Assembly: GCF_003955715.1 (NCBI RefSeq)
Contig: NZ_CP034463.1
Span: 9,362,001-9,426,000, forward strand
Length of the DNA stretch: 64,000 bases
Reading direction: 5' to 3'
Source of the DNA: Streptomyces aquilus
GTDB taxonomy: Bacteria > Actinomycetota > Actinomycetes > Streptomycetales > Streptomycetaceae
This document shows, piece after piece, positions 32,857 through 41,896 of the stretch. The number at the start of each line of letters is the position of its first letter. Within the stretch, counting starts at the first letter, position 1. The notes under the pieces are model-generated. The model worked only from the letters and a program-made list of their open reading frames with translations. It had not been told where the DNA came from and did no database searches. The position numbers were made by a program, and so were the translations under genes.

Positions 32857-34977
32857 GTGCGTAACAGACGGATCGTCACCCTCGTCGGGGCGGCCGCGTT
32901 GGCCGGAGCCGTCGGGCTGCTGCCTCTTCCCGCGGCCCAGGCCCACCCGTCGGACCCCACACCGCCGACTTCGTCGGACTTCCAGAAGGTCACCCTCAAC
33001 GACCGTCCGGGCGAGCCCATGGCCCTGGCCGTCCTGCCCGACCGGCGGGTGCTGCACACGGCACGCACCGGCGAGGTCCGCATCCACGACCCCAAGAGCG
33101 GCGTCAACTTCCTTGCCGCCGACATGAAGAAGAGCCCCGCCGGGCTCTACCAGCACGACGAGGAGGGCGTGCAGGGCATCGCCGTCGACCCCGGCTTCGC
33201 CAAGAACCACTGGGTCTACCTCTACTACTCGCCGCGCCTCGACACCCCCATGGACGACCCCGCCACACCGGGCGTCAACGAGGGCGACGCACCGCAGTTC
33301 GGCACGGCCGCGGACTTCGCCAAGTACAAGGGCGTCACCCGGCTCTCGCGGTTCAAGCTCGTCGGCAACAAGCTCGACTACAACACCGAGCAGAAGATCC
33401 TCGACGTGCCCGCCGACCGCGGCATCTGCTGCCACGTCGGCGGCAAGATCGACTTCGACCACAAGGGCAACCTGTTCCTGTCGACCGGCGACGACTCCAA
33501 CCCGTTCTCCTCCGACGGCTACGCCCCGCTCGACGACCGCCCCGACCGCAACCCCGCCTACGACGCGCGCCGCACCGCGGGCAACACCAACGACCTGCGC
33601 GGCAAGGTCCTGCGCATCAAGGTCAAGCGCCACGGCGGCTACGCGATACCCGACGGCAACCTCTTCGCGCCGGGCACCGCGAAGACCCGGCCCGAGATCT
33701 ACGCCATGGGCCTGCGCAACCCCTTCCGCTTCGGCGTGGACGACAAGACCGGTGAGGTCTACGTCGCCGACTACTCACCCGACGCCAACACCGCCAACCC
33801 CGGCCGCGGCCCCGCCGGCCACGGACGCTGGATGGTCATCGACCGCCCCGCCAACTACGGCTGGCCGTTCTGCGTGACCCGGGACATGCCCTACCAGGAC
33901 TACGACTTCGCCACCCAGACCTCCAGCGGCGCCTTCAACTGCGCCAAGCCGCTCAACGACTCCCGCCACAACACCGGCCGCAGCGTGCTGCCCCCGGTCG
34001 AGAACGCGGAGATCGTCTACGGCTACGGCGCCTCCGCGGAGTTCCCCGAACTCGGCACCGGCGGCATCGGCCCGATGGGCGGCCCGGCGTACCGCTACGA
34101 CAAGCACAACAAGGCCGCCAACCGCTGGCCCCAGTACTTCGACGGCAAGCCGCTCTTCTACGAGTGGACCCGCGACCAGATGAAGGCCCTGACCCTCGGC
34201 AAGAACAACGAGGTCCAGAAGATCGAGGACGCGATCCCCGGGATCACCACGGACGGCCCGATCGACGCCGAGTTCGGCCCCGACGGGGCGCTGTACGTCC
34301 TGGAGTACGGCACCGGCTACTTCGCGGAGCTGCCCGAGGCCCAGCTCTCCCGCATCGACTTCGTCCGGGGCAACCGCACCCCGGAGCCCAAGGTCGCGGC
34401 CGACGTCGTCAACGGCACCAGCCCGCTGACGGTCAAGTTCTCCAGCGCCGGCACCAAGGACGCCGACGGCGACGCCCTGCGCTACGCCTGGGACTTCGAC
34501 GCCGACGGCACCGTGGACTCCAGGGAGGCCAACCCGACGCACACCTTCGACAAGAACGGGGTCTACGACGCCACGCTGAACGTCACCGACAGCACCGGCC
34601 GCTCGGCCTCCGCCTCGGTTCCGGTCGTGGTCGGCAACAAGGCCCCGGTCGTCTCGCTCACCACCGACCCGGCTCCGCACGGCGGCACGCCGTTCCACTG
34701 GGGTGACACGGTCACCTGGCAGGTCACCGTCACCGACGACCAGCCCGTGGACTGCGCCAAGGTCAGCGTCTCCTTCATCCTCGGCCACGACACCCACGGC
34801 CACCCGCTGTCCACCAGCAACGGCTGCTCCGGCTCCTTCAAGACGTTCGTGGACGGCGGTCACTCCGGCTCGGACAACCTGAAGGCGGTCTTCAACGCCA
34901 CCTACACGGACACACCCCCGGCGGGCCTGCCGTCCCTCTCGGGCAGCGCCGAGGTCGCCCTGACCCCGGAGGACTGA
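32857..34977 (+). CDS. Secreted PQQ-dependent sugar dehydrogenase with PKD domain
   Basis: A 706-residue secreted protein. A Sec signal (residues 1-31, cleavage after AAQA) is followed by a six-bladed glucose/sorbosone-dehydrogenase-type propeller (about 40-500; e.g. GVQGIAVDPGFAKNHWVYLYYSP, GLRNPFRFGVD, PANYGWPFC) and a PKD domain (about 510-600; DGDALRYAWDFDADGTVDSREANPTHTF), then a beta-rich tail. It likely oxidises sugars outside the cell with a quinone cofactor; PQQ synthesis genes are not in the window. GTG start after AAAGGAG. A terminator follows. Confidence 0.88.
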   Translation: MRNRRIVTLVGAAALAGAVGLLPLPAAQAHPSDPTPPTSSDFQKVTLNDRPGEPMALAVLPDRRVLHTARTGEVRIHDPKSGVNFLAADMKKSPAGLYQHDEEGVQGIAVDPGFAKNHWVYLYYSPRLDTPMDDPATPGVNEGDAPQFGTAADFAKYKGVTRLSRFKLVGNKLDYNTEQKILDVPADRGICCHVGGKIDFDHKGNLFLSTGDDSNPFSSDGYAPLDDRPDRNPAYDARRTAGNTNDLRGKVLRIKVKRHGGYAIPDGNLFAPGTAKTRPEIYAMGLRNPFRFGVDDKTGEVYVADYSPDANTANPGRGPAGHGRWMVIDRPANYGWPFCVTRDMPYQDYDFATQTSSGAFNCAKPLNDSRHNTGRSVLPPVENAEIVYGYGASAEFPELGTGGIGPMGGPAYRYDKHNKAANRWPQYFDGKPLFYEWTRDQMKALTLGKNNEVQKIEDAIPGITTDGPIDAEFGPDGALYVLEYGTGYFAELPEAQLSRIDFVRGNRTPEPKVAADVVNGTSPLTVKFSSAGTKDADGDALRYAWDFDADGTVDSREANPTHTFDKNGVYDATLNVTDSTGRSASASVPVVVGNKAPVVSLTTDPAPHGGTPFHWGDTVTWQVTVTDDQPVDCAKVSVSFILGHDTHGHPLSTSNGCSGSFKTFVDGGHSGSDNLKAVFNATYTDTPPAGLPSLSGSAEVALTPED

Positions 34978-35001
34978 CCGACTGACGACGCCAACACACC
35001 A

Positions 35002-35029
35002 GCGGGGCGCCCTCACCAGGGCGCCCCGC
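35002..35029. terminator. Bidirectional terminator hairpin
   Basis: A perfect 12-bp stem with CACC loop (arms built on GGGGCGCCCT and AGGGCGCCCC) between the converging sugar dehydrogenase and Sir2 genes. Symmetric and GC-rich, with no T-run; probably ends both transcripts. Confidence 0.7.
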
Positions 35030-35042
35030 GCTCGGCGTCCTC

Positions 35043-35942
35043 CTACGCCGCAGGCTGCCCGTCCACGGGGATGTCCAGCTGGTCGGCGACCGTCGTGAGG
35101 GCGGTCCCGAGAGGGAGCGCGACGCGGGTGACGGCGAACGGGTCGCCCCGCGTCGGATCCCGGTTGATGATGAACACCCGCTTGTCGGCCTGGGCCGCCT
35201 GGCGGACGAATCTGAGCCCCGACATCACCGTCAACGAGGAGCCCAGCACCAGCAGCGAGGACGCCTCACCGACCAGCCGCCGGCAGTGCTCGATCCGGTG
35301 GACCGGCACCGGCTCACCGAAGAACACCACGTCCGGTTTGAGCACGCCGTCGCATTCCGCGCAGGGTACGACCCGGAAGTCACCGACCTGCTCATCGGTG
35401 AGATCGGCGTCACCGTCGGGGTTGATCTCCGCGACCGTCGGCGCGAATCCGGCGTTGGCCGCCTCCAGCCGTACGGCGAGGTCGCGGCGCGGACTGGTCG
35501 CTCCGCACGACAGACACACGACCCGGTCCAGTCGCCCGTGCAGATCCACGACGCCCTGAGTGCCGGCGGCCTGGTGCAGACCGTCGACGTTCTGCGTGAT
35601 CACACCCGAGAGCACCCCGTGCCGCGCGAACGCGGCCACGGCCCGGTGACCGGCGTTGGGCAGCGCGCGCCCGAACGTGCGCCACCCGAGATGGCTGCGC
35701 GCCCAGTACCGCTGCCGGGCGCGCGGGCTGGAGGTGAAGTCCTGGTAGGTCATCGGGGTGTGCCGGCTGAGACTTCCGCCCTCGCCCCGGTAGGCGGGGA
35801 TGCCCGACTCCGTGGAGATGCCCGCCCCACTCAGTACGAGGACACCACCGGCGCGTACCGCCTCGACCACCGGCCGCAGATCAGTGGTGCCCGGCGGCAG
35901 GTCGGAGGGAGGGGTCCAGTGAAGGGTGGGACGCATCCGCAT
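35043..35942 (-). CDS. NAD-dependent protein deacetylase, Sir2 family
   Basis: A 299-residue sirtuin. The NAD site is SGAGISTESGIPAYRG; TQNVDGLHQAAG follows; the catalytic histidine is in DLHGRLD; zinc is held by CLSCG and CAECDG pairs; and LLVLGSSLTVMSG and INRDPTRGD close the Rossmann fold. It removes acyl groups from lysines with NAD consumption. An ATG two codons downstream (35936) is an alternative start. No acetyltransferase or CoA ligase partner is adjacent. Confidence 0.93.
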   Translation of the reverse strand: MRMRPTLHWTPPSDLPPGTTDLRPVVEAVRAGGVLVLSGAGISTESGIPAYRGEGGSLSRHTPMTYQDFTSSPRARQRYWARSHLGWRTFGRALPNAGHRAVAAFARHGVLSGVITQNVDGLHQAAGTQGVVDLHGRLDRVVCLSCGATSPRRDLAVRLEAANAGFAPTVAEINPDGDADLTDEQVGDFRVVPCAECDGVLKPDVVFFGEPVPVHRIEHCRRLVGEASSLLVLGSSLTVMSGLRFVRQAAQADKRVFIINRDPTRGDPFAVTRVALPLGTALTTVADQLDIPVDGQPAA

Positions 35943-35987
35943 GTCCGCCAGCGTACGAAACCGCGCGGGGCTTCGGCTCCTGATCCG

Positions 35988-36446
35988 CTAGGCGCCCTCG
36001 TGGGCGTCGCGCAGGGAACGGACCATGCCCTGGAGGAGCCGGAACGCGTCCGCCTGTTCGCTCTCGCTCAGCCCGGCCAGCATTCTGGCCTCGACGGAAC
36101 GGACGGCTGCGCTCGCCTTCTCGAGGCTTCGTAGGCCGCTCGGTGTGAGCCGTGTGGGCAGCGCCTTCCCGACGGGTGCCTCCGCGGGCCTGGTCACGTA
36201 GCCGTCCCGTTCCAGGGCCTGGAGCAGCACGTTCATCGTCTGCCGGGTCACGAACGCGCCCCGCGCGAGTTCGGAGTTCGACAAGCCCGGTCGCTGCGCC
36301 AGCAGTTCGAGGCAGGAGTAGTGCGTCACGCTCATGCCGAGCGGTCGCAGCACTTCCTCCATCGCCGTGCGCAGAGCGCTCGACGCTTCCTTGAGCAGGT
36401 AGCCCAGTGACGTCTCCAGGTCGATGCCGACCCCTTCTTGACCCAT
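35988..36446 (-). CDS. MarR-family transcriptional regulator
   Basis: A 152-residue winged-helix regulator: GMSVTHYSCLELLAQRPGLSNSELARGAFVTRQTMNVLLQALERDGYVTR is the DNA-binding part and the C-terminal helix (LLQGMVRSLRDA) the dimer interface. ATG 36446 overlaps the first operator palindrome, so autorepression is very likely. Divergent from a VOC gene 64 bases away, which it should also control. Confidence 0.9.
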   Translation of the reverse strand: MGQEGVGIDLETSLGYLLKEASSALRTAMEEVLRPLGMSVTHYSCLELLAQRPGLSNSELARGAFVTRQTMNVLLQALERDGYVTRPAEAPVGKALPTRLTPSGLRSLEKASAAVRSVEARMLAGLSESEQADAFRLLQGMVRSLRDAHEGA

Positions 36447-36461
36447 GTCAGTATTCTGACA
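36446..36461. promoter_or_regulatory. MarR operator 1
   Basis: Perfect palindrome TGTCAG-TATT-CTGACA. It covers the first base of the leftward MarR gene. Twin of the site at 36474-36489; centres are 28 bases apart. Confidence 0.75.
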
Positions 36462-36473
36462 TACCGTGCTGCG

Positions 36474-36489
36474 TGTCAGAAAACTGACA
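36474..36489. promoter_or_regulatory. MarR operator 2
   Basis: Perfect palindrome TGTCAG-AAAA-CTGACA, identical arms to operator 1. It lies 20 bases before the rightward VOC start, where it would block transcription start or elongation. Confidence 0.75.
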
Positions 36490-36509
36490 CGTAACGAAGG
36501 AGCGTCACC

Positions 36510-36878
36510 ATGCCCGCCACCGGTCCCGACTTCATCTCGCTCCAAGTGCGCGACCTCGACGCCTCCCAGGCGTTCTACGAGCGGTACCTGGGCCTCGTCC
36601 GCTCACCGGCCGGACCTCCGCACGCCGTCGTGTTCGAGACCAAGCCGATCGCGTTCGCCCTCCGTGACGTCCTTCCCGGCACTGATCTCGCCTCCGTCGC
36701 CCAGCCCGGCATCGGTGTCGCGATCTGGCTCCACGCCACCGACGTCCAGGCCGCCCACGACGCGCTCGCCGCCGACGGCCACACCATCGTCTCCGCGCCG
36801 ATCGACGGCCCCTTCGGCCGGACCTTCACGTTCGCCGACCCCGACGGTTACCAGGTCACGCTCCACGACCGCGCCTGA
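36510..36878 (+). CDS. VOC-family protein
   Basis: A 122-residue glyoxalase/bleomycin-resistance/dioxygenase-fold protein: FISLQVRDLDASQAFYERYLGLVRSP opens the first module and FTFADPDGYQVTLHD closes the second. The usual metal His at the start is replaced (ISLQV), so it may bind rather than convert its ligand. ATG 36510 follows GAAGGAG. Controlled by the divergent MarR protein through two operators, which points to a role in handling the MarR ligand. Confidence 0.87.
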   Translation: MPATGPDFISLQVRDLDASQAFYERYLGLVRSPAGPPHAVVFETKPIAFALRDVLPGTDLASVAQPGIGVAIWLHATDVQAAHDALAADGHTIVSAPIDGPFGRTFTFADPDGYQVTLHDRA

Positions 36879-36912
36879 CCGACCTCGGCCCGGCAGCCCG
36901 CCCGGCAACACG

Positions 36913-38031
36913 TCAGGACGGCTGGACCTCGTCGAAGAGGGCGAGGGCCTGGGCGGGGTCGGGGCTCACGAGGCGTTCCAGGCCGGCCGCCGTCATCCTC
37001 GCCCACCGGCCCGCTCGCGCCCACATCTGTTCCTCGAAGGCGCGGACGACGGTGTCCAGGTCTTCCGGCTGGGCGGCGATGGCCTCGGCGAGTTCGGCGC
37101 CCTCCAGCATCGCGAGGTTCGCGCCCGCCCCCAAAGGCGGCATCAGGTGGGCGGCGTCCCCCAGGAGCGTCACCCCGGGCACGTGAGTCCAGGTATGGGA
37201 CACGGGCAGGACGTACAGCGGGCGAGGGGCGAAAACACCGCCGCGGCGCAGAAGGTCGAGGACGGGAGCGGCCCAGCCGTCGAACAGCGCCAGGAGGCTC
37301 GACCTGACGGACTCGACGTCGGACAGGTCCAGGTCCCTGTGCCAGTCCAGCGGCACCCGGAACTGGGCGTACACCTTGACGTGGCCACCGCTGTTGCGCT
37401 GGGCGACGAGACCTCGGTTCACCCCGTACACGGCCAGTGAGCCGTCACCGACCAGCCGGGCCAGGTCGGGATGCCGGGCGTCGATGTCGTCGAGGGAGGT
37501 CTCCACCGCGGTGACCCCCGTGTAGTGCGGTGTCACCGACGAGACGGCCGGACGGACCCGTGACCAGGCGCCGTCCGCGCCGATCACCAGGTCGTACACC
37601 TCCTGCCGCCCGTCCTCGAAGCCGACGAGCACGCCGTCGTCGGCCTTGGGTGCCACCTCTGCCACGCCCCGACCCCACTGGACGTCGAGCGGGCCGAGCA
37701 GCAGGTCGCGGAGCTGCCCCCGGTCGATCTCCGGGTTGGCCTCGTCGCCCGGACGGGGGCGCCAGTCGCGCAGGGCGGTCCCGTCCGTGTCCAGGATGCG
37801 CATGGCCTGCCCCTCGGGGCGGGACAGCGTCCGGAACTCCGCCAGCAGCCCCGCCTTGTCCAGGGCGAGCTGCCCCAACCCCGCGTGCAGGTCCAGCGTG
37901 CCGCCCGGAGGGCGGGCATCGGGGGCGGGATCGCGCTCGAGGACGGTGACGGAGTGGCCATGGCGGTGCAGGACACGGGCGAACGTGAGACCGGCGGGAC
38001 CGGCTCCGACCACGGCGATACGATGCCTCAT
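36913..38031 (-). CDS. TetX-like FAD-dependent monooxygenase
   Basis: A 372-residue flavoprotein hydroxylase. FAD motifs: VVGAGPAGLTFARVL (N-terminal GxGxxG), LVIGADGAWSRVRP (DG motif) and GDAAHLMPPLGAGANLAMLEGAELAEAI. The segment GGTLDLHAGLGQLALDKAGLL is the hallmark of the TetX group, enzymes that hydroxylate and inactivate tetracyclines; many actinobacterial members act on other aromatic substrates. ATG 38031 is preferred; an in-frame ATG at 38064 lies inside the operator. Divergent TetR gene. Confidence 0.88.
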   Translation of the reverse strand: MRHRIAVVGAGPAGLTFARVLHRHGHSVTVLERDPAPDARPPGGTLDLHAGLGQLALDKAGLLAEFRTLSRPEGQAMRILDTDGTALRDWRPRPGDEANPEIDRGQLRDLLLGPLDVQWGRGVAEVAPKADDGVLVGFEDGRQEVYDLVIGADGAWSRVRPAVSSVTPHYTGVTAVETSLDDIDARHPDLARLVGDGSLAVYGVNRGLVAQRNSGGHVKVYAQFRVPLDWHRDLDLSDVESVRSSLLALFDGWAAPVLDLLRRGGVFAPRPLYVLPVSHTWTHVPGVTLLGDAAHLMPPLGAGANLAMLEGAELAEAIAAQPEDLDTVVRAFEEQMWARAGRWARMTAAGLERLVSPDPAQALALFDEVQPS

Positions 38032-38035
38032 GTCG

Positions 38036-38064
38036 ATACACTGTATTGCCCCGATACACTGCAT
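38036..38064. promoter_or_regulatory. Twin TetR operators
   Basis: ATACACTGTAT (38036-38046, perfect 5-bp arms around C) and ATACACTGCAT (38054-38064) are direct copies 18 bases apart, between the divergent monooxygenase and TetR starts. Cooperative binding of two dimers is plausible. Confidence 0.72.
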
Positions 38065-38084
38065 CGCAACAGTACGATGTGGCC

Positions 38085-38771
38085 ATGACTGTGTGGGACC
38101 GGCCGGAGCCGCCGACGCGCCCCGTGCCGCTCGACCGGGAGCGGATCGTCGCCGCCGCCGTCGCGCTGGCCGACGAGGGCGGACTGGACGAGGTGTCGCT
38201 GCGCAAGGTCGCCGCCCGGCTGAAGGCCGGACCGATGCGGCTGTACGGCTACATCGCCACCAAGGAAGAGCTGTTCGACCTGATGGTGGACGAGGTCCAG
38301 GCCGAGATCCTCCCCGAAGCGCCGCCCGGTGACTGGCGGGAGACGCTGCGCGTCCTCGCCCACCGCACCCGGCAGACCGTGCTCCGCCACGAATGGCTGG
38401 CCGACCTGCTCGGCGGCCGTCCGACCCTCGGCCCGAACGGCCTCGCCGTGACCGAGGCCAGACTGGCGGCCCTGCACGGCCTCGCCGACATCGACACTGT
38501 CCTGCGCGCCGCGGAGACGGTGAGCGCCTACACCACCGGTGCGATCAGACGTGAGGTGGCGAACCTGCGGGCCGAGCGCGCCACGGGCCTGTCCAAGAGC
38601 GACTGGCAGCGCGCCAACGGCCCGCACGTGACGAGGATGCTGGCCACGGGACGCTTCCCGGCGCTGTCCAAGGCCGTGCACGAGGCCACGCACGTGGACG
38701 CCGAGGAATCCTTCGAGGCCGGCCTGGACTGGGTCCTGGACGCCGTGGCCGCCAAACTCGCCCGGCCCTGA
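38085..38771 (+). CDS. TetR-family regulator (tetracycline-repressor type C-domain)
   Basis: A 228-residue TetR protein. Helix-turn-helix: RIVAAAVALADEGGLDEVSLRKVAARLKAGPMRLYGYIATKEELFDLMVDEV. The C-terminal domain resembles TetR_C (WRETLRVLAHRTRQTVLRHEWLADLL, later FEAGLDWVLDAV), the class that binds tetracycline-like polyketides. ATG 38085 sits 20 bases after the second operator. Probably represses itself and the divergent TetX-like gene. Confidence 0.9.
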   Translation: MTVWDRPEPPTRPVPLDRERIVAAAVALADEGGLDEVSLRKVAARLKAGPMRLYGYIATKEELFDLMVDEVQAEILPEAPPGDWRETLRVLAHRTRQTVLRHEWLADLLGGRPTLGPNGLAVTEARLAALHGLADIDTVLRAAETVSAYTTGAIRREVANLRAERATGLSKSDWQRANGPHVTRMLATGRFPALSKAVHEATHVDAEESFEAGLDWVLDAVAAKLARP

Positions 38772-38825
38772 GCGCCTTCGCCGAGCCCGCGAAGGGGATG
38801 CCGGCGACGACCCGAGCCGTGCGGA

Positions 38826-40913
38826 TCAGGGCAGGAAGTCGGCGACGAGTGCGGCGAACTCGTCCGGCTCCGCCAGCCGGACGCCGAGGTCCTCGGCCTT
38901 GGCGCGCTTGGAGCCGGCGCCCTCACCGGCGACCACCAGGGTCGTCTTCTTGGAGACGCTGGAGGAGGAGCGGCCGCCCGCACGTTCGATGAGCTCGTTC
39001 ATCTGGTTGCGGGAGAGCTTCTCGAGAGCGCCGGACATCGAGCCGGTGACGACGACGGTCATCCCCGCCAGCGGCAGGTCCGCGGCCGCGGCGTCCTCGG
39101 GCGCTTCGGCAGGGTCGGCGTCCGCCGCGGGCGGCGGCGTCGCGCCGGGTTCGGTCATGTTGACCCCGACCGCGACGAGCTTGTCGATGAGCGGGGCCAG
39201 TTCGGCGAGTTCGGCGACGATGGACGGCGCCTTCTCCGTGCCGATGCCCTCCACCTGCTGCATCGCCTCGGCGTCGGCGGCCCGGATGTGGTCCATGGTC
39301 GCGAAGTGCCGGGCGATCCGCCGGGACATCGACCGGCCGGTGCCCCGCACCCCGAGCGCGCACAGCACCCGGGACAACGGCTGGCCCTTGGCCGCGGCCA
39401 GCGCGGCCAGCAGGTTGTCGGTGCTGGTCTCGCCCATCCGCTCCAGGGCCAGGAGCTGCTCACGGGTGAGGGTGAACAGATCGGCGAGATCGGCGACCAG
39501 ACCGGCGTCGACGAGCTGGACGACCCGGGTGTGTCCCAGGCCCTCGATGTCGAGCTGGTCGCGGCCCGCGGCGTAGGACAGGGAGGCGACCAGGTGGCAG
39601 TTGCGGCCGTTGGTGCAGCGCCAGCGCTGCTCGCTGGTGTCGATGTCCGACCCGCAGCGCGGGCACACCTCGGGGAAGACGATGGGCTGCTCGTCGCCGG
39701 TGCGCAGATGGGCGACGGGGGCTTCGACGCGGGGGATGACATCGCCGGCCCGATAGACCATGACGTGGTCGCCCAGGCGCAGGTCGCGCCGGGTGATGTC
39801 GGCCGGGTTGTGCAGGGTGGCGTAGGTGATGGTGGAGCCGTCGATCTCGACCGGTTCCAGGACCGCGCGCGGGGCGATGATGCCGGTGCGGCCCACGTTC
39901 CACTCCACCTCCAGCAGCCGCGTGATCTTCTCCACGGCCGGCAGCTTGTAGGCGATCGCCCACCGCGGGGCACGGCTGCCGGAACCGGCGGCCTGCTGGT
40001 CGGCGGCCAGGTCGGCCTTGATGACGACGCCGTCGATCCCGAACGGCAGCTCGGCGCGCAGCGCGGCGATCTCCTCGACCCGGGCCAGGACCTCCTCGAC
40101 GCCGTCGGCGGTGGTACCGGGCACGGCGGTCGACGCGGTGGTGTTCACCCCCCACGCGGCGGCCTGTGCCATCAGGTCGCTGTGCGCGCTCTCGCCGAGC
40201 CGGTCGGCGAGAGCGGTGTCGGTGCCGGGCAGCGGGAGCAGCCCGTAGCCGAAGAACGTCATCGGCACGGTGTAGGCACGGTCCTTGGCGCGCAGGGTGC
40301 CGGCCGCGGTGTTGCGCGGATTGGCGAACGGCTGACCGCCGTGCTGTGTGCGCACCTCGTTGGCGTGCTCGAACTGGGCCGTCGTCATCAGGACCTCGCC
40401 GCGGACCTCCACGGTGACCGGCTCGGACAGGGTGTCGGGCAGGCCCTCGATGGTGCCGATCGCATGGCTGACATCCTCCCCGGCCGTGCCGTCCCCGCGG
40501 GTGATCAGCTGTCTCAGACGGCCGTGGGTGTAGCGGGCGGCGATCGCCAGCCCGTCGAGCTTCGGCTCGCTGCTGAAACGGGTGACGTCATGGCCGATAC
40601 GGCGCGCCAGCGAGGCGGCCCAGGTGGTGAACTCCTCGGCGGAGAAGACGTTGTCGAGACTGAGCATCGGCACCGTGTGCGGGACGTCCCCCTCCACCGC
40701 GCCGCCGGCGACCTTGCCCGTGGGGGAGTCGGGGAGCACCTGCTCGGGGTGGGCGTCCTCCCACTGCGCGATGCCGCGCACCAGCCGGTCGTAGGTGTCG
40801 TCGTCCAGGGGTGAGGTGCCGCCCTCGTAGTAGGCGGCCGCGGCCTTCACCGCGTCCTCGACCGCCTGTGCGTAGGCGGCGGCATCCACGATCTGTGCAG
40901 CTGGTGTCGTCAT
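38826..40913 (-). CDS. ligA: NAD-dependent DNA ligase (likely accessory copy)
   Basis: A 695-residue NAD-ligase with all domains: NMN-binding Ia ([17 protein letters not shown]), adenylation domain with KLDG (catalytic Lys118), OB fold, Cys4 zinc finger ([23 protein letters not shown]), helix-hairpin-helix repeats and a C-terminal BRCT domain ([14 protein letters not shown]). The N-terminal region differs from the housekeeping actinobacterial enzyme as I remember it and matches a second ligase found in several Streptomyces. The neighbours are not replication genes. ATG 40913 chosen; ATG 40922 and 40946 are upstream in frame. Confidence 0.9.
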   Translation of the reverse strand: MTTPAAQIVDAAAYAQAVEDAVKAAAAYYEGGTSPLDDDTYDRLVRGIAQWEDAHPEQVLPDSPTGKVAGGAVEGDVPHTVPMLSLDNVFSAEEFTTWAASLARRIGHDVTRFSSEPKLDGLAIAARYTHGRLRQLITRGDGTAGEDVSHAIGTIEGLPDTLSEPVTVEVRGEVLMTTAQFEHANEVRTQHGGQPFANPRNTAAGTLRAKDRAYTVPMTFFGYGLLPLPGTDTALADRLGESAHSDLMAQAAAWGVNTTASTAVPGTTADGVEEVLARVEEIAALRAELPFGIDGVVIKADLAADQQAAGSGSRAPRWAIAYKLPAVEKITRLLEVEWNVGRTGIIAPRAVLEPVEIDGSTITYATLHNPADITRRDLRLGDHVMVYRAGDVIPRVEAPVAHLRTGDEQPIVFPEVCPRCGSDIDTSEQRWRCTNGRNCHLVASLSYAAGRDQLDIEGLGHTRVVQLVDAGLVADLADLFTLTREQLLALERMGETSTDNLLAALAAAKGQPLSRVLCALGVRGTGRSMSRRIARHFATMDHIRAADAEAMQQVEGIGTEKAPSIVAELAELAPLIDKLVAVGVNMTEPGATPPPAADADPAEAPEDAAAADLPLAGMTVVVTGSMSGALEKLSRNQMNELIERAGGRSSSSVSKKTTLVVAGEGAGSKRAKAEDLGVRLAEPDEFAALVADFLP

Positions 40914-41006
40914 GCGGATCATCTTGCACGCCGCCACTGACAACACCCCGCCACCGGCCGGCGCGGGACGCGAGCGCCACGAGCCGGCCGGTGATCATGA
41001 CGACTG

Positions 41007-41882
41007 TCAGACGCGGTCGGCCGCGATCAGCACGTACTGGAAGGAACCGTCCCGGTACGACTCGATGAACGCCTCCTCGATCCCGGTGACCAGCGAGGAC
41101 GTCGCCCGCAGCTCCCAGTAGGGCAGGGTGTCCGGGGTCAGGTCGATCACGGTCTGCGGCACGAGCCGGTTGTCGGCCATGGCCCGCAGATACTCACGCC
41201 GCGAATGGATGTTGCACTCGAAGTGGGCGTTGATCTGGGAGACCCACTTCGACGGCTGGCCGTAGCGGGGGTTCCAGCAGCCGGTGATGGTCACGTACCG
41301 GCCGCCCACCTTCAGGAAGCGGGAGTGCTCGGCGAACAGGTCGTGCAGGTCGACGTACATGGTCGACTCGTTGTTCCACGACGCGGTGACGCTGCCCTTC
41401 TCGAAGGGGGTGTCGAGCATGTTGCACACCCGGGAGCGCACATGGCCTTGGATCCGCAGGTCCCGTGCCCGCCCGTTGCCGAACTCGGCCTGGGTGGCGG
41501 ACAGCGTGACGCCCTCGACCTTGCAGCCGAAGCGCTGGTGGGCCATGACCATGGAGCCGCCGCGTCCGCAGCCGGCGTCGACGAGGGTGTCGTCGGCGGT
41601 GACGGGGCCGAGGTGGTCGAGGAGGAACTCGGCCTGGGCGGACTCCAGTCGGTGCAGCTCGGCGATGAGCTTCTTCTCGTACTCGCTGTGTTCCGGGTCG
41701 CCGAGGGCTTCGTGGTTGACGGCGCCGATGCCGTAGTGGTGGTGGTAGAGCCCGTCCACGTCACCGAGGCGCAGGTTCACCGGCCTCGCCTCGTTGTTCC
41801 AGTACCGAGCGATGTCCCCCTGGTAGGGGGTCGCGGGGGCCGGGATCGTCGCAGAGACGGTGGGGGTGATTTCTGTGGTCAC
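41007..41882 (-). CDS. Geranyl diphosphate 2-C-methyltransferase
   Basis: A 291-residue SAM-dependent methyltransferase that adds a methyl group to C2 of geranyl diphosphate, the first committed step to 2-methylisoborneol. The SAM loop VDAGCGRGGSM is at residues 101-111; YHHHYGIG and WNNESTMYVDL are family-specific. GTG start 14 bases after the cyclase stop, so cotranscribed and probably coupled. Cytosolic; its product feeds the cyclase, which is likely inside the encapsulin shell. Confidence 0.93.
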   Translation of the reverse strand: MTTEITPTVSATIPAPATPYQGDIARYWNNEARPVNLRLGDVDGLYHHHYGIGAVNHEALGDPEHSEYEKKLIAELHRLESAQAEFLLDHLGPVTADDTLVDAGCGRGGSMVMAHQRFGCKVEGVTLSATQAEFGNGRARDLRIQGHVRSRVCNMLDTPFEKGSVTASWNNESTMYVDLHDLFAEHSRFLKVGGRYVTITGCWNPRYGQPSKWVSQINAHFECNIHSRREYLRAMADNRLVPQTVIDLTPDTLPYWELRATSSLVTGIEEAFIESYRDGSFQYVLIAADRV

Positions 41883-41896
41883 TGAGTGTCCGTTCC

